Shown: one piece after another, positions 22,104 through 32,446 of the stretch
How the letters are laid out: each line of letters opens with the position of its first letter
Numbering within the stretch: position 1 is the first letter of the stretch
NCBI GenBank assembly: GCA_951804985.1
Contig: OX638130.1
Location: 33,084,554-33,148,553, forward strand
Reading direction: 5' to 3'
Origin: Dryomyza anilis
Lineage: Eukaryota > Arthropoda > Insecta > Diptera > Dryomyzidae
Length of the DNA: 64,000 nucleotides
Translations under genes and position numbers: made by a program
The notes under the pieces: model-generated
What the model saw: only the letters and a program-made list of their open reading frames with translations
Told to the model about the DNA's origin: nothing
The model's database searches: none

Positions 22104-23060
22104 TGTAACGAAACTTTTCTTCTCTAGCCGGGGTATATCTCGTCGGTGTCCACGGTTCGTGTACAAACAAAGAGTTCTCAATTTATTAAGGTTTTATTAT
22201 TTATTCACTTTATCTTTATTGACATTTAACATTTAACTTATAATGATTATTACACTCTATACATAAATATTTTAATTTCTAATGTCGTAGCGTGGTTTAG
22301 AGGGGGTTTGTATAATCCGTTGTTGTTCCCCTGTTCCTTTTGTGGTTCTAAGCCTCGGTTGTTTCGCTTAAATTTCATGCGTGCTTGTGGTCGTCGCGCG
22401 TAGTTTAGTGAGAAGTACTTTGCTCTTATTCTGTTGCATGTGTTCTCGCGAGAGTCAGTTTGTGTACCCGTTGTCGATCACTGTGTTGCTACACGTCACA
22501 GAGAGGTCAGTGTACTGCACCTTGCTCTCACCGCCTACTGTACGCTCTGTCTTAGGAGTGAAATGCACGGCATCTACTCGCTGTCGGTCAATGTGGCTAA
22601 CCGTCACAGAGAGATCAGTGTACTACACCTTTCTCTCACCGCCTACTGTACGTTCTGTCTAAGGAGTGAAATGCACGGCATCTACTCCCTGTCAGTTACT
22701 GTTGTTGCATAATTATGTTCCACTTGTAACTTATGACCGACTCCTGTGACTGCACTCCGGACTACGTCTTGTTCAACTGCTTGCGCACGACTGACTGCAT
22801 GCTAGTATTGCGGCACTCTTTTTATAGGCGATCGTTGTGAGCTTTCAACAAAAGCTCTTTTTCACTCAACGAAATATATCAGCTGTTGGTGCTTGTCAAT
22901 ATTCGTTCAGTTGCAGGGTTGCATTATTATTAATGGTAATGTTACTAATACTTATTTACTACTTAAGGTTTTAAGTGTAGAATAAGTACATTTATTTATA
23001 TTTAGGAATTATTCAATTAAAATATGTCTGCGGAAATGAGGCACGATTTCCGTCCTCACA
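22104..23060 (-). repeat. 3' LTR of the tRNA-Lys-primed element
   Basis: In + orientation it runs from TGTAACGAAAC to CGTCCTCACA. On the minus strand TGTGAGGACGG follows the purine-rich GGAAGTAGAAGGGATA, which marks the U3 start. GCCTATAAAAAGAGTGCC on the minus strand (about 22,812-22,830) is the promoter TATA region. It holds two units of a 108-bp internal repeat. Confidence 0.8.
22494..22712 (-). repeat. Tandem repeat inside the 3' LTR (two units, 108 bp)
   Basis: Units start at CGTCACAGAGAG near 22,494 and 22,602. The companion LTR carries four such units. Confidence 0.88.
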
Positions 23061-23400
23061 TATCCCTTCTACTTCCGGGACGAAACAGCTTTACTTGTAG
23101 GGTGTCGGCCCTTACTTTGAAGGTCTCTCCCCGTATCTCGACGATGAACGAAAACACCGTTCGAGGTTTTCTGCGTTCGAACGCCCGATCAATTACGCTT
23201 CGAAGCTCAACAATGTTCGTCATACATTTTCAGGCCGCCAATTCATAATGAACGTCTATTCGTCGATGCGGAGCCTGTAGATTGAGGCGTTCTCCTGACT
23301 GGTGCCTCTTGAGGAAGTTGTGCCCGTAACACGGCCTGTGCTATTTCGGCTCTTGACGGACGACATAATGGCGTAGGGGTGGAAACCAGCCAGGGGTTCT
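23061..23400 (-). pseudogene. Pol C-terminal scrap of the tRNA-Lys-primed element
   Basis: The minus-strand frame ending at the LTR border reads ELRSVIDRAFERRKPRTVFS, then VRADTLQVKLFRPGSRRDM and a stop that lies in the polypurine tract/LTR junction. Ending a Pol frame at this point is common in gypsy-type elements. Upstream pieces (SRAEIAQAVLRAQLPQEAPV) are in another frame. I see no domain that fixes the function. Confidence 0.45.
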
Positions 23401-23840
23401 CGCGTGTCATGACGGCTTCACTCGTGTTCGAGGAGCTGCTGGATGTCTCCGAGCTTTCGCATTCTTCGCCTTCGTTGCTGGTCTCGTTTTCCCCTTTGCT
23501 TTGCGTTTTTCCCTTTGCTTTCGATCTTCATTGCGGTCGCCTTCATTTTTGTCGTCGCTGCCATTATTGTGGTCGGTATTTCCCGCAGTGCAAGATGATC
23601 GGCGTCTCGAGAATTTGGTTGGTTGTTATTGTTTGCTCCGTCTTCACTGTTCCGTTCGCTGCAGCTGTTACTGTCACCGCTATCGCCGTAGATCTCTCGG
23701 TCACAGGGTACTTCTGCTTTGGGTACTTCTCCTTGTTCATCGACGCAGTTGTTTGTGTTTGCGGTATTGATCTTATCTTCGGTGTTGGTGCATTTAGTGG
23801 TGTCGACGTTGCTAATATCCTCTACTGCGTGGTCGTCTGC

Positions 23841-24185
23841 TCAGCTGTCCGCACTGCTGCTGGGACGGTGGCTGGTGCCATCGGTGGCAGCACCACTAGT
23901 TATGTGTACATTGTTGTCGTCGACTTTGTTATTATCCTGTCTGTAGTCCAAATCTCTCTCCTCATATTGATTTTTAGTAATGTTCTGTGGCATATTTCGT
24001 CCATGTGTGACTACCATGCAATTGGCTGCCATTCTTCTTGATTCTGAAGTCCGGTTTAATTGTATAGTTTCACCTCCGCAGCTAAATGTTGCAACGTCCT
24101 CCATGCAGAAATCTAAACCTAGGATCACATCTTCGGTTGATTCTGTCATCACCAGGAATAGAAAGCTGCGATTTATATTACCCAT
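23841..24185 (-). pseudogene. Retroviral-type aspartic protease fragment
   Basis: The readable part MGNINRSFLFLVMTESTEDVILGLDF contains the ILGLDF motif that closes a retropepsin. In the adjoining frame upstream (24,180-24,330) sit ETGATKSFI- and ADVTLADGTTRLLD-like pieces that would hold the DTG/ETGA active site and flap. The active-site Asp reads as Glu in the frame I can follow (ETGATKS), which would be inactivating, although the frame is uncertain. The following 60 residues are Asn/Ser/Asp-rich linker. Confidence 0.65.
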
Positions 24186-24315
24186 TTGTACTGTGATTTT
24201 GACCGCTTGATCTAACAGTCTCGTTGTACCGTCTGCTAAGGTGACATCAGCGTCTACTGCAATAAACTTCCAGTTTCTTCCTATTTCATGTAAAAATGAC
24301 TTGTTGATGAAACTT

Positions 24316-24690
24316 TTAGTTGCTCCCGTCTCGAAGGTTGCTAAATTTGGGAAAATCTCGTTTAAAAGTGGACCACGTCGCCCAATGTTTATTGTTGAAT
24401 TGATACCATGCGAGTGCCCTGTCCTTTAGCAGGTCAGGCATCGTCCGCGGCAAACAGTCTAAGTTGATGTTATAACTTTCGGCCAGTTGCTCTGCTCTTT
24501 CGACAAACATTAGGGGATCCTTGCCACCATCAAGCTGAAGTGACCACTTGCGTACGCTTTCCATAACTACATATTCATTATGTCTTGGCAGAGGGTGTTC
24601 TGCTTTCATGTGAGTGGTTATTTCGTCTCCTCCCGGTGTCAATGCATGTTTTGCTACTTCTGGATAGCTAATTTTGATTTTTGGCAACAT
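24316..24690 (-). CDS. Gag fragment of the tRNA-Lys-primed element
   Basis: The start MLPKIKISYPEVAKHALTPG at 24,690 is the first Met after the leader. The middle FVERAEQLAESYNINLDCLP and ALAWYQFNNKHWATWSTFKR is the classic Ty3/gypsy capsid pattern (F..R.E.....Y.....L....P.LL.. AL.WY). The frame runs on until the deletion joining it to the protease (FPKFSNLRDGSN). Capsid C-terminus and zinc knuckles are missing; the expected family length is two to three times longer. Confidence 0.78.
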   Translation of the reverse strand: MLPKIKISYPEVAKHALTPGGDEITTHMKAEHPLPRHNEYVVMESVRKWSLQLDGGKDPLMFVERAEQLAESYNINLDCLPRTMPDLLKDRALAWYQFNNKHWATWSTFKRDFPKFSNLRDGSN

Positions 24691-24879
24691 TGTTGTTTTC
24701 TTTGATGCTGGATGCTTGCGTTGGACGATTAGGTTCCGGTGGTGTTTTTTTTTTTTTCAGAGGTCTAGGACGCTAATTATGTTCACGCGCTCAATACATT
24801 TATTTATTTTTCCTTCGACATGGGTTTTTAATGTTTTATAGATTTACTTTTTATAGTTTTTACTTTTATTTGGACCGAA

Positions 24880-24897
24880 GTCCCTGCTCGGGCGCCA
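24880..24897 (-). promoter_or_regulatory. Primer binding site, tRNA-Lys type
   Basis: On the minus strand TGGCGCCCGAGCAGGGAC starts one base from the LTR. It differs at one base from the well-known tRNA-Lys primer site TGGCGCCCGAACAGGGAC. Confidence 0.85.
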
Positions 24898-24898
24898 T

Positions 24899-25857
24899 TG
24901 TAACGAACCTTTTCTTCTCTAGCCGGGGTATATCTCGTCGGTGTCCAGGGTTCGTGTACAAACAAAGAGTTCTCAATTTATTAAGGTTTTATTATTTATT
25001 CACTTTATCTTTATTGACATTTAACATTTAACTTATAATGATTATTACACTCTATACATAAATATTTTAATTTCTAATGTCGTAGCGTGGTTTAGAGAGG
25101 GTTTGTATAATCCGTTGTTGTTCCCCTGTCCCTTTTGTTGTTCTAAGCCACGGTTGTTTCGCTTAAATTTCATGCGTGTTTGTGGTCGTCGCGCGTAGTT
25201 TAGTGAGAAGTACTTTGCTGTTATTATGTTACATGTGTTCTCGCGAGAGTCAGTTTGTGTAGTGCGTACCCGTTGTCGATCACTGTGTTGCAACACGTCA
25301 CAGAGAGTTCAGTGTACTGCACCTTGCTCTCACCGCCTACTGTACGCTCTGTCGTATGAGGAAATGTACGGCATCTACTCCCCGTCGGTTACTGACGTTG
25401 TCAACCATCACAGAGAGGTCAGTGTACTGCACCTTGCTCTCACCGCCTACTGTACGCTCCGTCTGCTAACCGTACGTTCTGTTGAGTGAGTGAAATGCAC
25501 GGCATCTACTCGCTGTCGGTCAATGTTGCTAGCCGTCACAGAGAGATCAGTGTACTACACCTTTCTCTCACCGCCTACTGTACGTTCTGTCTAAGGAGTG
25601 AAATGCACGGCATCAACTCGCTGTCGGTCAATGTTGCTAACCGTCACAGAGAGATCAGTGTACTTCATCTTTCTCTCACCGCCTACTGTAAGTTCTGTCT
25701 AAGGTCGGTTACTGTCGTTGCATAATTATGGTCCACTTGTAACTTACGACCGACTCATGTGACTGCACTCCGGACTACGTCTTGTTGAACTGCGCGCGCA
25801 AGACTGACTGCATGCTAGTGTTGCGGCACTCTTTTTATAGGCGATCGTTGTGAGCTT
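24899..25857 (-). repeat. 5' LTR of the tRNA-Lys-primed element, U3 end deleted
   Basis: It aligns with the other LTR from TGTAACGAACC to GTGAGCTTT, then switches to copia-like sequence. About 210 bases of U3 present in the other LTR (22,853-23,060) are missing, and with them the target duplication. It has four internal repeat units (CGTCACAGAGAG at about 25,296, 25,406, 25,534, 25,642), two more than its partner. Confidence 0.85.
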
Positions 25858-26660
25858 TTATCTGAGAAGATCAGAAAGAAGTACGAAAGGTACTAAACTA
25901 TCCAGATACCAAGCTAAAATTGTAAAAGAATTACACGAACCTAAGACTTTTAATGAAGTGCTCAAGAGAGATGATAAGGATGAATGGAAGATGAATTAAA
26001 GTCGTTAAAAAGCAACAATACATGGGAATTGGTCAAGATCGAAAACCAATTGGTTGCAAATGGGTGTACAAAATAAAAACAAATGCAGATGGAGAAATAA
26101 TAAAATACAAATCAAGATTAGTTGTTCAAGGTTTTAACTAAATATTTGGTGTCGATTATGATGAAGTTTGTGCCCCAGTAGTAAGACAAACTACGTTGCG
26201 TATGTTTTTAACACTTGCTGGTGAAACACATATGGATGTTAATCATTACGATGTAAAAACCACCTTTCTGTATGGTGAAATCAAAGAAAACATATATATG
26301 AAGCAGCCAGTAGGATTCGAAATGCAAAATGGAACAGTTTGCAAGTTCAAGAAAAGTATATATGGACTAAAACAATCAGCACGATGTTGTAACGAGAAAT
26401 TAATTATGGTATTTCTTGATGCTGGTTTTTAAACATAAAGATAACCAAATCTTTATTGAAAAAATATAACGGAAACATTTTGAAATATCCAATCTCGGAA
26501 ATGTAAATTTTTATTTGGCAATCAAAATTTAGAAGGGGAGCAATGGATATTATCAAATTAGTGAAGAAAATTATATCAACAAAATTATAAAAGATGCTGG
26601 AATAGAAGATGCGAAGTATTCAAAAATCCCAATTGATACAGGATATTTAAAGGATGGAAA
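25858..26660 (+). pseudogene. Reverse transcriptase of the copia-like element
   Basis: The sequence resumes with LSEKIRKKYERY, the Arg/Ser-rich segment before copia RT. Then come KTFNEVLKRDDKDEW, GCKWVYKIKTNADGEI, YKSRLVVQGF, APVVRQTTLRMFL and DVKTTFLYGEI with the first palm Asp (AFLNG in relatives, here TFLYG). The frame 26,196-26,432 ends CCNEKLIMVFLDAGF. The expected YVDD box is not found; the region at about 26,440-26,520 appears deleted and shifted. At least four stops or shifts are present, so it is non-functional. Confidence 0.85.
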
Positions 26661-26673
26661 TGATAGCACGTAT

Positions 26674-26946
26674 ATGCCAGATAATATCAAATATCATCAT
26701 TTAATTGGAAGTTTATTATATATTAGCATCAACATAACTACGTCTGTGTCTATTTTAAGTCGAAAGGTGAGCAAACCTACGTATCGAGACTGGACAGAAT
26801 TTAATCGTTTAATTAAATATTTGAATGGTACTAAATCTATAAAGCTAAATTTGGAGTGCTGCAATAAGAATGGACTATATGGATTTGCAGATGCCGATTG
26901 GGCACAAAGTCGAATGGTAGCAGAGCAAGGTTGTATGATCGTATGA
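26674..26946 (+). pseudogene. RNase H start of the copia-like element, truncated
   Basis: YHHLIGSLLYISINITTSVS is the copia connection motif (Y-x-x-x-x-G-S-L-x-Y). It continues with RDWTEFNRLIKYLNGTKS and GLYGFADADWAQ, whose FADADWA is the first RNase H acidic motif. The reading frame then runs into the LTR-like block (26,941), so the rest of RNase H is deleted. Confidence 0.88.
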
Positions 26947-27015
26947 AAAATATATTCAACATAAATATATTTTTCATTTTATACTTTTTACTTTCAATAA
27001 TTTTATCATACAATA
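26941..27015 (+). repeat. LTR-like terminal block, 3' copy
   Basis: Near-identical to 18,417-18,491. Its direct abutment to truncated RNase H indicates an internal deletion ending in the LTR. Confidence 0.7.
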
Positions 27016-27029
27016 ATATATATATAGCG

Positions 27030-27030
<1 letters not shown>

Positions 27031-27118
<88 letters not shown>
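27031..27118. repeat. (TA)n microsatellite
   Basis: AT dinucleotide run of nearly 90 bases at the downstream border of the copia-like element. Short Tyr-Ile frames across it are artefacts. Confidence 0.95.
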
Positions 27119-27120
<2 letters not shown>

Positions 27121-27968
27121 ATCTATATATACATATATATATGCTGCTCAAAATGCAAAAAAACGAAACCACAGAAAAAATATTTTTTACAAATTTCGCA
27201 GATTTTTTATTACTTGTAGTTTGTACACATCCCAAAGTAACGATTGACACTAATATCAACGCGAAATTATTTCTTTGCATCGTGAATTTTCAGTTTATTG
27301 GTTGCCTCCTGAAAAATAAAAATGAACAAAAATTCAACGCTCAACAAAAAATTGTGATGTATTCAATTGGTTTTTTTTCGAGTTTTTTTCGTAGATATAG
27401 TTAAGAAAACTGAAAATTACTAAATGAAATAATTGAAAAAAAATAATCTTATCAGCATTCTAAACGAAAAAGAATTTGACCGCATTTTTTTAAAGTAATG
27501 TAGCAAAGAAAAATTCTAAAAAGTTTTTTACCACAAAATCTAGCACGTCAATATAAGTGTAATTTTAGTCTATTTTCTAAAGATAATAAAAGTTAGCAGT
27601 GTAATTATTAGTGTCTGTGTACACAGCCAAAAAGGATTTGTAACGTAGCAAACATTTTTTTTTATCGATAATCAAATATTATAACAATTTTGATTTTCAA
27701 ACCTTTCACATACGTTTGGTGTTTTGGACAACCTGAGCAAGGCTCAGAGAAACAAGAATTACATCGACAAATTGAAAAGGTTGAAGAAATTTGATGATTT
27801 CAAGAAACAAAGAGCATCTGCCTTAAAGGGTGGGCGAAAGATAAAAAAGTAGGGAGAGTGCGAAAAGTATCCGTGATATTGTGACGCTCCACCAAATTCA
27901 AGTGATTAACTATTAACACATCAAAACAAGGATTCGATTTATAATTTGTATTCCACTTTGTAATTAAT
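27119..27968. other. AT-rich stretch, no gene
   Basis: Mostly A/T runs. A short segment at 27,735-27,850 reads LRNKNYIDKLKRLKKFDDFK-like residues in one frame, without a recognisable family. Nothing else can be supported. Confidence 0.4.
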
Positions 27969-28430
27969 TATACCCTACACCTATGAAGTACAGGATATAA
28001 TATGTTTGTGCAGATATTGTAACGCCCCTTAGAAGACGTGGCCGGTATGGAAAAGTATATATATTCTTGATCAGCATCACGCCTCGATTCCGTTTAGCCA
28101 TGTTCGTCTGTCTGTTCGATAACTTGACAAATACTGGTCAGAATGCGAAAAAATGATTCTGAGTACGGAAATGAGCTGAGGAACCAATAACTCGAAAAGT
28201 ATTCAAGATATAGTTATAAAAGTGGAAAATAATTGTTATAATTTATATATATGTTACAAAAATGGGCGTGATACGCCCACATTTTGTAATATATGAGAGA
28301 GCGATCATGATAATTATTAACTTTCAAAGTTAAGTATTCAAATAAATATGCCACATTACCATCCCCACCAAGGCGTAGGGTATTCAATAGTCGGGTCCGA
28401 CCGACCCATGTGACTTAACTTTTCCCATTT
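27969..28430 (-). repeat. Dispersed repeat with CAGACAGACGG core, copy 2
   Basis: It is the reverse of the families at 8,805 and 49,699. TATACCCTACACCTATGA opens it, GTAACGCCCCTTAGAAG and TATATTCTTGATCAGCAT follow, and AGTCGGGTCCGACC with AACTTTTCCCATTTG closes it. The CAGA run is reduced to GTTCGTCTGTCTGTTCG. Confidence 0.75.
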
Positions 28431-28501
28431 GTTTTAAAAAAAAATATTAAGTGCAATTTAAGTGCATTCCAATTTTATCAAAATTCTTGAGAGTCCAGTC
28501 G

Positions 28502-29226
28502 CACACTGGTCGAAAAGTGAAAAAAGCTGGCCAAAATTCAATACTTTTTTAAAATTAGAATGCAAACAATAGTATTATAATTCACTTATAAACATTCCAG
28601 ACCATAAATGCGTCCAAGAATTTTATTCGAAAAAACTACTATTTTTCAGATATTAACTCTCAAAGTAAGTACTTTTTTCATTAAAAAAAATGTATGTTTT
28701 AGTGTGTTTTTATTTTAAAATTACTGCTAATGTAAATACACTATTCATAGAACTTATAATACAACAAAAAACGGAACTAGTCGAAAGAACCAATAAGATA
28801 TCATACAATTTCAAATCAGTTTTTAAATTTTGCAAATAATTGCTTTTGCGAAAGAAAACTAACTTTATATTTAAAAAATAGGATTTTTAATATAAAATAG
28901 AAATGGATGTGAGAGGGATGATAAAAAAGATTGAAACTCTTGGTATTCTTCATCAATGTCGTCTTTATGATCTTCTCCTTCATCTGCGTTATCTTCTTCT
29001 CTTAATATTACCCATATTAAACGAATTTCTTATAAATTGTATGTTCATATTTGACTAAATAAAAAATATTTTGAACTTTTTCTAAACAAAAAAATTTGTC
29101 AGATCATTGCAATTTTTATACCGAATCACGCGAATTTGAATAACACATTGAACGTTTACTTGTCTTTAATCAAAATATACGATTTTTAGAATTTTGGTCA
29201 GCTTTTTTCCATTTTGGACCACTGTG
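28502..29226. mobile_element. Transib-like miniature element with AGTCG target duplication
   Basis: Ends read CACACTGGTCGAAAAGTGAA on the left and, inverted, CACAGTGGTCCAAAATGGAA on the right, followed on both sides by AAAAGCTG(G/A)CCAAAATTC. AGTCG flanks it at 28,497-28,501 and 29,227-29,231, a 5-bp duplication. CACA(G/C)TG ends with 5-bp duplications are the pattern of Transib transposons. The 725-bp interior has no transposase frame, so it is non-autonomous. The duplicated copy at 38,895-39,428 retains the right end only. Confidence 0.72.
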
Positions 29227-30148
29227 AGTCGTAAGACCACTGACTTCGTGTTATCTTTTGTTAAAATAAACAATTAAATCCATTTGTTATGCTTAATTTT
29301 ACATTTTATGCTAACGTAGATCGGATAGGAAGCATAATATATATTTCGTGTAACGTAGCAAACACAATATTGTTACTAATATGGAACTAAAAAAACAAAT
29401 GTACATAATTAAAATGAAATATGTTACTTATATTCTAGAGCTTAGAAATTGTGCATTCCATGTTGAAAATAGTCCACCAGAAGAGCAGTGTAGTATATAT
29501 GCATAGTAAGCATACTGTAACAGTAACAACATTGACCAAGACATTGTAGTCATGCTAAGCAGAGGTTGTTGCTCAGTACCAAAAGTGCTGACATAAACAA
29601 TCTATGCTGCGAGCAGCGGACGTTGAACGGTCGTACATTGACAATGTTTACAGTATGCATACGCATACTTTTTATGTGCAACTATGTTGCTATACGTAGG
29701 ATAATTGTAAGAATGTATTGAATAAGAATTATGATATAAATACTGCGACAGCCCAAATAAAGAACCAGTATTGATCTGGTAGCGAAAGCTATTTGCACTA
29801 GTTTCAATATTCAAGAAAAAGAGCGGCATAATTGCCTTCATTCTCGGCTTGATTAGCCAATATAATAATACCATCATAATTCTAACATTACAGCAGACTT
29901 TTAAGACAATGTAAGGACACTTTAAAACCTACTTCCAAAATGATGAAACGTAGTAAATAATTTTAAACGTTCATAACTCCTAAATAACAAGGCATACAAA
30001 AAATTTTATATATATAGAAAATCTTACCACAGAAGTGTACTTTTAGATACATTTATAAAAAATATTAAAAGTATTTCATTTCATATGTTTTCGGAGCAAT
30101 ATATGTTGAAAAATACGTATAAATGCCAAGTGATAGGCTGCGTTTTGG

Positions 30149-30152
<4 letters not shown>
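28709..30152. repeat. Duplicated segment, part A, copy 1
   Basis: It matches 38,895-40,355 in direct orientation, including the right end and flank of the Transib-like element. A 91-residue minus-strand frame (29,602-29,877) is identical in both copies. That frame shows no recognisable domain and is probably not a gene. The second copy has a short extra block (about 38,936-38,970) and a few substitutions. Confidence 0.9.
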
Positions 30153-30202
<50 letters not shown>

Positions 30203-30264
30203 CCAAAACGCAGCCTATCACTTGGCATTTATACGTATTTTTCAACATATATTGCTCCGAAAAC
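30086..30264. repeat. Short perfect palindrome around (TA)n
   Basis: The arms, about 67 bases each, contain CCAAGTGATAGGCTGCGTTT on the left and its inverse on the right, separated by about 45 bases of TA repeat. The end of segment A is thus mirrored. Copy 2 of segment A ends at the same TA run without this mirror. Confidence 0.93.
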
Positions 30265-30361
30265 ATATATATATATATAACAAGAAAATGTGCATGTCAA
30301 TTATAGACGAAATTTGTATTTAAATATATTTCAACCTAAATATATTTTATATATTTAAAAT

Positions 30362-32446
30362 TATATAACGTTAAAAAAATTATCAATGGTAAAGTTTGCA
30401 TGATATTTTCAGTAAACAAGCTTGTTATACGCAATTTTAATATATTGACGACGTTCAAACGTCAAAAAAAAATTGTAAGCTCTGAATTTGATGCATTATT
30501 TATTCAGTTTTGTGATGGAAAAAAAATATTTAAAAAAATTATGTACTGACGTTCTTTCGTAATTACGACGTATTTACGATCAAAACGTAAGACATCCCTG
30601 ACAAAAGTGTGCGACACTGTTCAGATTTACGAACTAAATAGGTGCTGTATCAGACTTAACGCGACATAGACATCTCACCTATTTTTTTATACTATAAACC
30701 TTGATGTGCAATTTACATTTACATAAAGTGAATTGTAATACTATGAAGTATTTTGCATTAACATATTATACAATTTAATAAAGATTCTTAAATATATATT
30801 CAATGGTGTGTTTGCTAGTGGAATTTGTGACGATCAATGCAGAACGAATTTAGTTGATGGTAGCTGGATGTGTTTCTCCAACTATTTGATGCTGAGCTCA
30901 TATTTGATGAAGTTTTCCATTGACATATACCAGCAAGAAATGTATAAATGAAAAAAAGAACAAAAAATAAATAAATCATACACAAGATAAATATGTATAT
31001 ATTATATATATTTTTACATTTTAGTAGAAACTGGATTGTTTAGTCAAAATTGGATTTTATAATAAAAATTTGATTTTTAGTACAAATGTTAAATTTTAGT
31101 AAACATTTTAATTTTTGATTAAATTTTAAATTTGTAGTAAAAATATGAATTTTTAAGTGAAAATTTGTATTTTTAAGTAAAAATTTGAATTTTTAGAAAT
31201 AATTTGAACTGTTAGTAAAAAATTAAGAACATTTCAATTTGTAGAAAAAAGTAAAATTTTAGATTTTTAATTTAGTAAAATTTTAATTTCCCAAGTAACA
31301 CATTTCAAGACATAGTCTGTATCTGTAGATTAACATGTAACGAATATGTATCGTTACGTAGAATTGAATCGGTTCTTGACTAAGAATGAAAATGTATGTA
31401 GAAATCTGTATTGAAACTCGAAAAATTCTATACAAACTTAAAAAAAAAATTGAGAATCGATTTATAGAAAAACTGTGTCATGGGACAAGGAATTCTCTAC
31501 ATTTTTCCATTTAAATTTCGCTACGTATCTACTGCCAAACTAACGAAAATATCTAGAATTCGTGACGAAATCTGTACTTTGGGTTAATATAAATTTTAAT
31601 TGAATATAAATTTTACTTTAATACAAATTTTAATTTAATATAAATTTGTCATTTAGTAAGATTTTAATTTAGTAAAAATCATAATTTAGTAAAACTTTAA
31701 ATTTTGACATACAGTTTGCAAAAAATTGAAAAACAGAAAGAGAATATATTGAATTCTAATTATACACACCTTAATGTCTGCAGGCAAAATTTCAAGCTTG
31801 TCCTTTATGTTCGAGCATTAAATTAGCTCTCGCGAACGCCAATCACCAGAAACGAATCGTCACACACTATTTTCATTGCGACTCTTGTAGCCGGTCCTTA
31901 ATGTCTTTGAAAATGTTGTCGTTTCACCAGTCAAACATATACGTGCGTACCATGCTGTCTTCACAGCCGTTTTTCTTTTGGTTGGAGGAACTGCTTTTAC
32001 TATTGCTGCTGGCGGTTACAGGTGCGGCGAATGCTGATGAGGTGGTTTTGCTTTGCCATGACTTCTTCTAAAAAAAGATTTATATTAATAAAAAACTAAT
32101 ATTAAATAAATTACTTACAATTTTAATAAGTCCGCGCACACCGCGTCAAAAATTCTTTTTTTTTAAGAAAAGTTCTGACACACAAATTTTCTACATTTGA
32201 ACTAAACGAACAACAAAAGAAACAAACATAAAGGCTGCCATAATTAAAAAATTGCTCTCTCAGAATAGAAGTTGAAAAAGGAAAAGTTGATTTGGCATTC
32301 CATTGTTGCATTTCGTTGTTCAGATTAATTCCGAGCGGAGCTGAGAATACACAGGGAATCGTTTAAAACTTCCGAACCATCATTTCTTATTGTTTGTATT
32401 ATATGTTTTAAAAACGAGTAAACCATCAGAAAGAGCAATTCATTAC
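30362..32446. repeat. Duplicated segment, part B, copy 1
   Basis: It matches 43,263-46,288 directly, and 40,373-43,237 inverted, apart from an 884-bp insertion present only in the other copies. It contains a low-complexity zone of about 20-bp units (TTTAGTAAAAATTTGAATTT-like, 31,020-31,730). Two weak exon-like patches occur on the minus strand: one ends a TTTTTTTAG acceptor near 32,070 (KKSWQSKTTSSAFAAPVTAS), the other a TTTCTTGCAG-type acceptor near 30,935. I see no recognisable protein. Confidence 0.88.

Larger units (their letters stand above)
22104..25857 (-). mobile_element. Ty3/gypsy-type LTR element with tRNA-Lys-type primer site; internally deleted
   Basis: Two LTRs face each other across about 1.8 kb (22,104-23,060 and 24,899-25,857). 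Minus-strand order is LTR, primer site, Gag, protease, scraps, LTR. RT, RNase H and most of integrase are missing, so this is a deletion derivative. The primer site and Gag style suggest the Osvaldo/Ulysses group, a tentative assignment. It is inserted in the copia-like element. The 5' LTR is cut at 25,857, where copia sequence resumes. Confidence 0.82.
18417..27015 (+). mobile_element. Copia-like (Ty1/copia) retrotransposon interrupted by two later elements
   Basis: The order on the + strand is leader repeat, primer site, Gag, zinc knuckle, protease, integrase, (insertions), RT, partial RNase H, leader repeat. Integrase ahead of RT is diagnostic of Ty1/copia. A 75-bp block at 18,417-18,491 recurs at 26,941-27,015 with few changes (both GTATGAAAAAT...ATCATACAATA) and is probably what remains of the LTRs. 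A fold-back element occupies 20,600-22,001 and an LTR element 22,104-25,857. The RNase H C-terminus is missing, cut at the (TA)n side. Confidence 0.85.

Noticed and set aside
22381..22712. Cys/Ser-rich plus-strand frames repeated at 25,226-25,725
   Set aside because: Frames inside the LTR tandem units, antisense to the element; the similarity reflects the DNA repeat.
23379..24041. 220-residue plus-strand frame with membrane-like segments
   Set aside because: Antisense to the protease and Asn/Asp-rich linker of the LTR element. The hydrophobic pattern is what such codons give when reversed.
26898..27404. 168-residue frame with long Tyr-Ile run
   Set aside because: Translation of the TA microsatellite and AT-rich flank.
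29602..29877. 91-residue frame duplicated exactly at 39,804-40,079
   Set aside because: Identity is explained by the segment duplication. Codon use and composition give no sign of selection on a protein, and no family is recognised.
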